From Bacillota bacterium (GTDB lineage Bacteria; Bacillota; Clostridia; Lachnospirales; Lachnospiraceae), in contig JAEXGM010000186.1 of the NCBI GenBank assembly GCA_023450835.1, positions 1 through 29,626 on the forward strand: a stretch of DNA of 29,626 bases, written 5' to 3'. The translations under genes and the position numbers were made by a program. Shown here piece after piece: positions 6,894 through 13,786 of this stretch (the stretch's first letter is position 1; the number at the start of each line of letters is the position of its first letter). Below the pieces are notes generated by a model. The model saw only the letters and a list, made by a program, of their open reading frames with translations, was not told where the DNA came from and searched no databases.

Positions 6894-9842
6894 TTATTTT
6901 GATAGATTCTTAACTTCCAGGAATAAGTCCCTGTTTTGTTCAATCTTGCTCTCACTGCCGATTACACAGAGATTGTCGCAGTCCATAATAGCTTTTACAA
7001 TGTCAGAAAGCTTCCTGATATCTTCCTTTGTAACATGAAGAATTTCATCTCTCTGCTTTTGAACATCTGCCTCTGTGAGCCCTGTAATATATGCCCCCAT
7101 GGAAGCATCCCCTTTCATACGAGGTGTACGGGGAGTATCAATACCGCTGATAGTACCGATGATATACTTTGTCATATCCCTGTCATCCGCTGTAAAGCTT
7201 CTGATATAATCCGCTGTCTTTTCATATATTTCATTGGTTTCCTTCAGATTAGGGTCACGGTATGAAGTAAAATAGCCGTTTCCGCTGATACTGGAAAAGC
7301 CGCACATACAGCCGTAGGCTCCGCCTTTTACACGGATGTTGGTCCAGAGATATTCATAACTTAAGATAACCTTTAGAACTTCCAGGGCACCGGTATATTC
7401 ATAACCGGCTTTCATAAAGTTACCTGTTCTTGCTACATACTGCACCTGTCCGGAGGTTTTAAAGCCTTCGTTTGCCTTTATGAGTTCAAAGTGTTCATTT
7501 ACTTTTTCTATGGGCTCTTCCTTTAACTGTTCTACAAAGGGAAGAAGCTTATCCTTTAAAGTATCCAGGCCTTCCTCATTGGAGGTAAAGCTGATAATCA
7601 GATTATCTCTTCGGAAAATATAATTCATCAAGAGCTTTAGCTTACTGATAACGTCATCTGCTTCTGCTGCAAAGTTTCCTTCCAGTCTCTCTACAAATTT
7701 ATAGAAAGAAATTCCCTTTACTTCTTCGCTAAATCTTGAGCTTTCAGAAAAATATGACATGGCTCTGTCCACTGCTGCCGAATGTCCTGCTGAAGTCAGA
7801 TGCATCAGTAATCTCGACTTGATTTCCGATATAATTTCAAGCAGACGCTTCTTATCATCCAATTTGGTAAAGCTTATAATTTCTTTTAGCAAATCAAAAG
7901 CATCATCCATTTCTTCATAAAGAGCTTTTACATCCATAATCAAAGCCGGAAGGTATTCATTCTGGGTATTCTTCTTACCATAGCAGCTTAGATCCGTGCT
8001 GATTCCTCCGGTATGGATGTTGATTTCATTGGACAGCTCCAGATATTTGTAGTGCTCTGTATCCACAAGTCCCAGTACGGAGGAAAGAAGTCCGATATAA
8101 GGCGTCAGTTCCTTCGGGATATCCTCCAGATCAAAAATCAGACGCATATAAGCTATTCCGTTAGTGAAAACATTATGATGAACAATGGTGATACCATCTA
8201 TGTCTTTCTCATTATTATAGAAAGGCTGGGATTTTGTATCAATATCCTCTACGCTTAACAACGGAATACTTTCAAGTTCTTCCCTGGTGGAAGGTGTATC
8301 CTGATATTCTTTTAAGCTTCTCGTATCTTCAATCAGCTTCTCAAGTTCCTGACTGGAAAGGCTGTTCTTATAATTTTGTAACTTTTCTTTTAACTTTGCT
8401 TCCTTTTCAGAAGTAAGTCCTTTCTTCGGTGCAAGGGTTACCAATGCTATATGGGAACTGTTCAGCAAATAATTCTCAATGAGTCTTACATAGTAATCTG
8501 TCTGAATCTTAGCCTTTAAATTTTCAAAAATCGCATTGGAATTCAGTTTGATAAAGGGCTTGGAATCATCATATAACCAACTGCCAAGCATCTGAATGCC
8601 ATACATAAGGCCCTTGGGAAATTGCCCAAAGTCTGCTTCCCTGTATTTGAACTCATAGTAATTAATAGCAGCGCGAAGGGATTTCTCATCCACGCCTTCT
8701 CTCACAATTTTCTCTAAGGTTTCTCTGATAATATTGATAAACGCTTCTTTTTGGTTGATATCCGCGTTCTTTGCAACGATTGAAAATATCGGCTGGTAAG
8801 TGTCACTGTCATAGCTGCTGATAATATCTTTTCCGATACCCGCATCTAATAAAGCCTGTTTTAAGGGTGAGCCCGGTGAGGACAGCAATACATATTCCAG
8901 TACCTGGAATGCCATGCACAATTCGCTGTCAAGGCTGGTGCCAATAGACATATTATAGCTGTAATAGGTGTTGTTAGCCAGCTCTTCCTGTTCACTCAAA
9001 GGATAAAAAGCCGTGATATCTCTTTGGGTCTTAAAGGCCTCCTGGAATTTAATTTCTGAATCCACGAAGTGATATTCAAACTGACTCAAATATTTCTCGT
9101 GGAGCCAGGAAAGCTTCTCATTGACATCCATATCTCCATACAGGTAAATATAACTGTTGGACGGATGATAATATCTTTTGTGAAAATCCAAAAATGCCTC
9201 ATAGGTCAAGTCCGGAATATAGTCCGGATCTCCGCCTGATTCCACGCCATAGGCTGTGTCAGGAAACAGAGCATTCTGAATCGTACGGAATAAGAACTGT
9301 TCAGGAGAAGAAAAGGCTCCCTTCATTTCATTATAAACAACTCCGTTATAAATTAGGTTGCTCTCCATGCTCTCCAGCTCATAATGCCAGCCTTCCTGCC
9401 GGAAGATTTCTTCTTTTTTATAAATATTGGGATAGAATACCGCATCCATATATACATGCATCAGATTCTGAAAATCCTGCTCGTTGCAGCTGGCAACAGG
9501 ATATATTGTCTTATCGGGATAGGTCATGGCATTTAGAAAGGTATTAAGTGACCCCTTGGCAAGTTCAATAAAAGGATCCTTGGCCGGAAAGTCCCTGGAA
9601 CCGCATAAAACGGAATGTTCGATAATATGGGCAACCCCTGTACTGTCAAAGGGAGGTGTTCGAAAGCCCACAGAAAATACCTTATTGTTATCATCATTTG
9701 AGACAAGGGCGATTCTGGCACCTGTTTTCTTATGTTTTAACAGTACACCAAAACTATTTATGTCTTTTAACTCCTCTTCAAAAAGGAGCTCATACTCTTC
9801 TAAGCTGCCTAATTCCTTGCTGCTTTTTATATTTCTGGCCAT
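6894..9842 (-). CDS. M16C family zinc metallopeptidase (presequence protease/insulinase-like)
   Basis: A 982-aa member of the PreP/falcilysin branch of pitrilysin peptidases, which degrade short unfolded peptides inside a closed two-half chamber. The inverted zinc motif HxxEH is present as H72-I-I-E75-H76 in GVAHIIEHSVLCGSRD. The third zinc ligand is predicted in YNEMKGAFSSPEQ, about 100 residues later. The C-terminal half has the substrate-binding RVKGGAYGCMCGF segment. There is no signal peptide, so it is probably cytoplasmic. The start at 9842 is backed by AAGGAGG 6 nt upstream. It is the first gene of the likely M16C-era-yqzL-recO transcript and has its own promoter. The physiological substrate cannot be told from sequence. 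Confidence 0.93.
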   Translation of the reverse strand: MARNIKSSKELGSLEEYELLFEEELKDINSFGVLLKHKKTGARIALVSNDDNNKVFSVGFRTPPFDSTGVAHIIEHSVLCGSRDFPAKDPFIELAKGSLNTFLNAMTYPDKTIYPVASCNEQDFQNLMHVYMDAVFYPNIYKKEEIFRQEGWHYELESMESNLIYNGVVYNEMKGAFSSPEQFLFRTIQNALFPDTAYGVESGGDPDYIPDLTYEAFLDFHKRYYHPSNSYIYLYGDMDVNEKLSWLHEKYLSQFEYHFVDSEIKFQEAFKTQRDITAFYPLSEQEELANNTYYSYNMSIGTSLDSELCMAFQVLEYVLLSSPGSPLKQALLDAGIGKDIISSYDSDTYQPIFSIVAKNADINQKEAFINIIRETLEKIVREGVDEKSLRAAINYYEFKYREADFGQFPKGLMYGIQMLGSWLYDDSKPFIKLNSNAIFENLKAKIQTDYYVRLIENYLLNSSHIALVTLAPKKGLTSEKEAKLKEKLQNYKNSLSSQELEKLIEDTRSLKEYQDTPSTREELESIPLLSVEDIDTKSQPFYNNEKDIDGITIVHHNVFTNGIAYMRLIFDLEDIPKELTPYIGLLSSVLGLVDTEHYKYLELSNEINIHTGGISTDLSCYGKKNTQNEYLPALIMDVKALYEEMDDAFDLLKEIISFTKLDDKKRLLEIISEIKSRLLMHLTSAGHSAAVDRAMSYFSESSRFSEEVKGISFYKFVERLEGNFAAEADDVISKLKLLMNYIFRRDNLIISFTSNEEGLDTLKDKLLPFVEQLKEEPIEKVNEHFELIKANEGFKTSGQVQYVARTGNFMKAGYEYTGALEVLKVILSYEYLWTNIRVKGGAYGCMCGFSSISGNGYFTSYRDPNLKETNEIYEKTADYIRSFTADDRDMTKYIIGTISGIDTPRTPRMKGDASMGAYITGLTEADVQKQRDEILHVTKEDIRKLSDIVKAIMDCDNLCVIGSESKIEQNRDLFLEVKNLSK

Positions 9843-9928
9843 ATTGTACCTCCTTATATTATTGAATTTTCATTACTTCCCCTTTTATCATAATTTATAT
9901 GATGGTATCCCCTTATAAACTATTGGAT

Positions 9929-9957
9929 AGTATACCATATTTTATCAATAATGTCAT
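9929..9957 (-). promoter_or_regulatory. Promoter of the M16C-era-recO unit
   Basis: The minus strand has ATGACA (9952-9957), a 17-nt spacer, then TATACT (9929-9934) preceded by TGG, so both -35 and extended -10 elements are good. The leader is about 80 nt to ATG 9842. Apart from this promoter and the terminator at 10071-10093, the gap 9843-10169 shows nothing else I can support. Confidence 0.65.
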
Positions 9958-10070
9958 GTATAACCTAAGTTTCGAATCTGCAAACAGGTTAAATGCTTCC
10001 ATTCAGGGAAAGAAGTGCTTATATTCTTATATTTATTTCCATATATGTCCTTTAGTATACGTAAATGCAT

Positions 10071-10093
10071 AAAAAGCCGGTTATTAACCAGCT
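10071..10093 (-). terminator. Rho-independent terminator of the LiaF-DUF4097 operon
   Basis: On the minus strand AGCTGGTT pairs with AACCGGCT (one G-U) around a 3-nt loop, followed directly by TTTTT. Outer arms AAATGCAT/ATGCATTT extend the palindrome to 10063-10106. It lies about 77 nt after the stop of the DUF4097 gene. Confidence 0.8.
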
Positions 10094-10169
10094 TCTCATG
10101 CATTTATTATTCTATTATTCCGTTCCGGATTATTCAAAGAGAAAGTTGTTACATCCTTTATCAAAACAA

Positions 10170-11051
10170 CTAATTATTAAAATCAACAGATATATTTCCT
10201 ACTCCGCCGTCAATGTCAATTGAATTTTCTGCTGTTTTGTTATTCCAGGACATCTTCCCGTATTTGTTTCCATCAATATAGATATTTCCAACGCCGGGGT
10301 TTACTTTGATATTGTAGTCATCTGTTGAACCATTCAACTTCAGTTTGATATCTCCTACTCCTGCATCGATTGTATTTCTTCCGGAGAGTGTGCCCTGAAT
10401 ATAAATGGAACCTACTCCCGCATCAATATCTGTTGTATTTGCTGCTACGTCATCCAGAGTTATTTCTCCTACTCCGCCGTCAATATCAAGCTCCTCCGTC
10501 TTTATGCCATTTCCTTTAATATATCCTACTCCGGCATTGATATCAAGCTTTTCAGAACTTAAATCCTCTAATCTTATATTTCCGGCACCGGCATCTATCA
10601 CCGTATCTCTGGCTTCAAAACCTTCGGGAAGATAAACGGTAATACGCGGTTTTGTGTGTACCTTTATGCCCCAATTGAATATGTTCCAGAAATCTGTTTT
10701 GGTACTGACCTTAAGTTCATTACCGGAGATAACCGCAGCATTAAAGTCTTTTGAAACATCAGTAGCCGTTACTCTGACTTTATCGCTGTCACCCTTTACA
10801 ATAGAAAGTTCTCCGACTCCGTTTTTAATATTAAGACTTACAATTCCTTCAAATTCCTTATCAAAGTCCACAACATCCCCTCCCGAAGACTCTTCGTTCT
10901 TACTGCTTCGATCCGATACCTTTGATGTCACGTTTGTCAGAGTCATTACACCTGCGGTTATTCCGGTTACTATTGCTGTTATAATTACAATTGCCAGAAA
11001 CATGGCGAAAGCCATTGCTGCATACTTTATAATTTTTTGAAATTCACTCAT
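10170..11051 (-). CDS. DUF4097 beta-repeat envelope protein
   Basis: 293 aa. One N-terminal membrane span (about 11-37) is followed by a polar Ser/Glu linker and then a long repeat domain. About eight turns share the signature D-x-G-[VA]-G-x-I (for example DAGAGNI, NAGVGYI, DGGVGEI, DAGVGSI, DAGVGDI, DGGVGNI), spaced roughly 20 residues apart. This is the pattern of the DUF4097 'putative adhesin' family, predicted to form a right-handed beta-helix or solenoid. The N-in topology would put the repeats outside the cell. It overlaps the upstream LiaF-like gene by 4 nt (ATGA), so translation is coupled. Such proteins often accompany LiaF/PspC-type envelope-stress modules; the exact role is unknown and 'adhesin' is only the family label. 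Confidence 0.85.
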   Translation of the reverse strand: MSEFQKIIKYAAMAFAMFLAIVIITAIVTGITAGVMTLTNVTSKVSDRSSKNEESSGGDVVDFDKEFEGIVSLNIKNGVGELSIVKGDSDKVRVTATDVSKDFNAAVISGNELKVSTKTDFWNIFNWGIKVHTKPRITVYLPEGFEARDTVIDAGAGNIRLEDLSSEKLDINAGVGYIKGNGIKTEELDIDGGVGEITLDDVAANTTDIDAGVGSIYIQGTLSGRNTIDAGVGDIKLKLNGSTDDYNIKVNPGVGNIYIDGNKYGKMSWNNKTAENSIDIDGGVGNISVDFNN

Positions 11052-11728
11052 TTAATATCAATCCCTCCAAACATACAGGTGGAGTTTACATATATCGTCG
11101 GCTGTGATTCATCAAAGGTCTTGCCGGCCTTATTGCTTACTCCGCCAAAGATGGGTATATTGGATACTTTAACGTTGACATTGCCGGGCACGGAAATGTC
11201 GATTCCACCAAAGGCAACTGTTGCATTGATAACAATATCTTCTTCAATGATAGCTTCTCTTAAATCTAATTCCACACCTCCAAAGATTGCATTCATATTA
11301 GTTCCCATAAATCTTTCACCGCGTACATGATATTCATTGCCGGCAAAAATTGCTGAGTGCTGATTCATGCCTCCCTGGAATGTCACATTCTTAAACTCTT
11401 CCCGTTTTCCCCGAAAAGAATTGCGAAAGATAATACTAAATCCGATTAATACGAAAACCAGAGGAACAATTAATTTGCCTACTACATGAAAATCCACAAT
11501 ATTCTGCTGACCTAAAAAGAGCATTACGCCGACAGCAAGCCATATAAGATTACCTGTTCTGGGACCATTCTGAAAAATGCTCACAGCGCTGGGTATAATG
11601 ATGAATAAGGTCCACCAGCCGGTAAAGAAAAGATTAAAATCCCACAAGTTCATTGCGTCTCCCCCGAATCCGACGCCCAGTATAATAAAAATAATCCCCC
11701 ATATCAGATTAGATGCTGTTAATTTCAT
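11048..11728 (-). CDS. LiaF-like membrane protein (LiaF transmembrane + C-terminal beta domain)
   Basis: 226 aa with about four hydrophobic segments in residues 7-105 (IIFIILGVGF, LFIIIPSAVSIF, LIWLAVGVMLFLG, LIVPLVFVLIGFSII), then a soluble C-terminal domain with repeated FGG turns (IFGGVELDL, AFGGIDISVPG, IFGGVSNKAG, MFGGIDIK). This matches LiaF/DUF2154 ('cell-wall-active antibiotics response') proteins, where LiaF restrains the LiaRS two-component system. No LiaR/LiaS gene is in the window, so a link to antibiotic sensing is inference. AAGGAGG 8 nt upstream sets the start. It is first in a two-gene operon with the DUF4097 protein. Confidence 0.85.
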   Translation of the reverse strand: MKLTASNLIWGIIFIILGVGFGGDAMNLWDFNLFFTGWWTLFIIIPSAVSIFQNGPRTGNLIWLAVGVMLFLGQQNIVDFHVVGKLIVPLVFVLIGFSIIFRNSFRGKREEFKNVTFQGGMNQHSAIFAGNEYHVRGERFMGTNMNAIFGGVELDLREAIIEEDIVINATVAFGGIDISVPGNVNVKVSNIPIFGGVSNKAGKTFDESQPTIYVNSTCMFGGIDIK

Positions 11729-11758
11729 AATGAATTACCTCCTTGCTTTGATACTATA

Positions 11759-11787
11759 ATCATACAAAAACCCAGATGTTTTCTCAA
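11759..11787 (-). promoter_or_regulatory. Promoter of the LiaF-DUF4097 operon
   Basis: The minus strand has TTGAGA (11782-11787), 17 nt, then TATGAT (11759-11764), about 30 nt upstream of the start codon. It is divergent from the lipid-kinase promoter at 11835-11863; the two are about 50 bp apart, so a shared regulator site could act on both. Confidence 0.6.
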
Positions 11788-11834
11788 GTTACATTTGTCA
11801 TATGTTTTACATGGCATCTGTAATATGTTCACTG

Positions 11835-11863
11835 TTGACTTTACAGACAATTTTCGATAGAAT
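11835..11863 (+). promoter_or_regulatory. Promoter of the lipid kinase-VanZ unit
   Basis: TTGACT (11835-11840), a 17-nt spacer, and TAGAAT (11858-11863) make a near-consensus vegetative promoter. The predicted +1 is about 11870, giving a leader of about 75 nt before ATG 11945. Confidence 0.7.
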
Positions 11864-11873
11864 TTACATAGGT

Positions 11874-11896
11874 TTCACAATAATTTGTTTTGTGAA
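11874..11896 (+). promoter_or_regulatory. Inverted repeat at the transcription start of the lipid kinase gene
   Basis: TTCACAA and TTGTGAA are perfect 7-bp arms separated by 9 nt, beginning about 10 nt after the -10 box. It could be a repressor operator or a 5'-end hairpin. No regulator gene is adjacent. Confidence 0.45.
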
Positions 11897-11944
11897 CAAA
11901 AGAAAATCCATCTGCGCCAAAAATGCGCTGGAATAGGGGAATAC

Positions 11945-12868
11945 ATGTATCATTTTATTATTAATCCGCATTCCTGCACCGGAAAAGGACTGCACACCTG
12001 GCATAAGGTAAAAAAAGAGCTGGACAGACTCTCTGTTCCTTACGAAAGCTATCTGACCACACATCCCGGACATGGAAAAGAACTGGCGGAATATCTCTTT
12101 TCGAAGCATACCGGCACACTAAAAGTTGTCATCGTCGGCGGTGACGGAACACTGAATGAGATAATTAATGGTATTCCTGAGATGGAAAGAGCCCATATAG
12201 GCTATATACCCGCAGGCTCCAGCAATGATCTGGGAAGAAGCCTCGGATTGTCAAAGAACCCTGTTGTAAACCTCACGCGTATACTTAACAGCAGTTCGAT
12301 TCATTTAATGGACATCGGTTTTGCTGTTACTCCGGATATGAAATTACAGAACCGTTTTTTAGTAAGCAGCGGTCTTGGTTATGATGCCTATGTATGCGTG
12401 GAGGCCCTTCGCTCTCCTCTAAAAACTTTTCTGAATCATTTAAAATTAGGCAAATTGACTTATATCCTCATTGCAGTCATGCAGCTTTTTGCAAGACCCT
12501 TTATGGAGGGAATGATCTCTGCTGACGGCAATGAATTTAAACACTATAAAAAACTTCTCTTAATTACCTCCATGATACAAAAATATGAAGGCGGTGGTAT
12601 GAAAATGTCTCCGGGTGCAGACCCTAATGACGGAAAGCTTTCCATCTGCTTTGTCCACGGGCTTTCCAAATTACGCATTCTGACTCTGCTGCCCTTCCTG
12701 TTATTCGGCAAGCATACAGGCTTTAATGGTGTAGAGACTTTTGACTGCAGGGAATTAAGAATAAAACTTACAGCTCCTCATGCCATTCATTTAGACGGAG
12801 AATGCCCCGGACGTTTTACAGATGTTACAGTTACATGTCTTCCTGACAGGATTCAATTATTACAATAA
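11945..12868 (+). CDS. Diacylglycerol kinase family lipid kinase
   Basis: 307 aa. It belongs to the DAGK catalytic family (DgkB/YegS/BmrU-like), which phosphorylates diacylglycerol or related lipids with ATP and feeds phospholipid or lipoteichoic acid turnover. Visible are the N-terminal INPHSCTGKG, the nucleotide-binding GGDGTLNEIING (65-76), and IPAGSSNDLGRSLG (about 88-101, usually GTxNDFAR). The C-terminal beta-domain includes GGMKMSPGADPNDGKL and HLDGE. Earlier in-frame TTG codons exist, but ATG 11945 has GGGG 6 nt upstream and begins exactly where the family begins (MYHFIINP). VanZ follows 42 nt downstream. The true lipid substrate cannot be read from sequence. Confidence 0.9.
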   Translation: MYHFIINPHSCTGKGLHTWHKVKKELDRLSVPYESYLTTHPGHGKELAEYLFSKHTGTLKVVIVGGDGTLNEIINGIPEMERAHIGYIPAGSSNDLGRSLGLSKNPVVNLTRILNSSSIHLMDIGFAVTPDMKLQNRFLVSSGLGYDAYVCVEALRSPLKTFLNHLKLGKLTYILIAVMQLFARPFMEGMISADGNEFKHYKKLLLITSMIQKYEGGGMKMSPGADPNDGKLSICFVHGLSKLRILTLLPFLLFGKHTGFNGVETFDCRELRIKLTAPHAIHLDGECPGRFTDVTVTCLPDRIQLLQ

Positions 12869-12910
12869 AAATAAAGTAATACATACAAATGCAGAAAGAA
12901 GGTACCAGTT

Positions 12911-13786
12911 ATGCCAAAAAGCACATCCTATACCACAACAGCCACTATCCTGTTTAGTATTTTGACACTTGTTCTTGAGTTTGGTGCATATTATTTTCTA
13001 ACTGTTTCTATTTTTACTTTTTTATTTACTGCCTTTCTGGCACTGCTTTTCTGCCATTTGACGCTGACCATCAGCCAGCACTTTGAAACCTGTTTTAGTT
13101 ATCAGCTCTTACATCTGCTGATGTGGGGAATCATACTCTTTCTGCTGTTTATCGGAAATGATTCCGACTTTATTTCTTACTCTTTACAGCTCTTTTTATT
13201 CCCTTTCATCCATTGGGCCTGCTGCGTTTTATACAGTATTTTAAGGAACTTGTGGGATGAGGGCGGGCGCTTCACCGGCTTTAAAAATTATTTCAGGAAC
13301 AGTTCCCTTTTGTTTCTGCTGGTTTACGCAGCTTTTCTTGTATATTGGCTCTTCCTTTCCAATACGGACAGCAGCTTTCATACAGAGTCCTTTTCCGTTA
13401 ATTTTATTCCCTTTTTAACCTTAGCAAGTCTCATAACGGACTTTATAGACAAAAACATAACCCTGTCCCACATATTTGCCTTCTTGGGAGACAGGGCTCT
13501 GATATATCTTCCCTATGGTTTCTTTTGTATTTTACTGGCCAGAAAACAGCCTCGCCTGATACGCTTCCTTTTACTTTTATTGTTTCCTTTTATAATAGAA
13601 GTATTACAGGGGATACTGCAGCTTGGCAGCAGTGACATTGAAGATGTTCTCTATGGATTGCTTGGCGGATTTTCAGGCGGTTTACTGTATCATCTTCTTA
13701 ACCGCACTTACCAGAATGTAAAGGGCATGGATTTCCTTGCAACCTCCCGCCGTTTCTACTCAGGCAGAAGCTCCCTTCACTTTTAA
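12911..13786 (+). CDS. VanZ-like polytopic membrane protein
   Basis: 291 aa, very hydrophobic, with about seven to eight membrane spans. The C-terminal half carries the VanZ-family pattern: NFIPFLT, then LIYLPYGFFCILL, then FIIEVLQGILQLGSSDIEDVLYGLLGGFSGGLL, with the acidic DIED loop typical of the family. VanZ confers low-level teicoplanin resistance in enterococci by an unclear mechanism; most relatives are uncharacterised envelope proteins, so a resistance role should not be assumed. The N-terminal half (about 140 aa) is an extra hydrophobic region not found in short VanZ proteins. GAAGG lies about 9 nt upstream. It is in one unit with the lipid kinase, and its stop codon overlaps the convergent helicase stop by 4 nt (13783-13786). 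Confidence 0.85.
   Translation: MPKSTSYTTTATILFSILTLVLEFGAYYFLTVSIFTFLFTAFLALLFCHLTLTISQHFETCFSYQLLHLLMWGIILFLLFIGNDSDFISYSLQLFLFPFIHWACCVLYSILRNLWDEGGRFTGFKNYFRNSSLLFLLVYAAFLVYWLFLSNTDSSFHTESFSVNFIPFLTLASLITDFIDKNITLSHIFAFLGDRALIYLPYGFFCILLARKQPRLIRFLLLLLFPFIIEVLQGILQLGSSDIEDVLYGLLGGFSGGLLYHLLNRTYQNVKGMDFLATSRRFYSGRSSLHF

Noticed and set aside
12911..13786. Glycopeptide resistance determinant (vanZ)
   Set aside because: Only the VanZ family fold is supported. No vanHAX or regulatory genes are present, and most VanZ-like proteins in Clostridia have no known resistance role.
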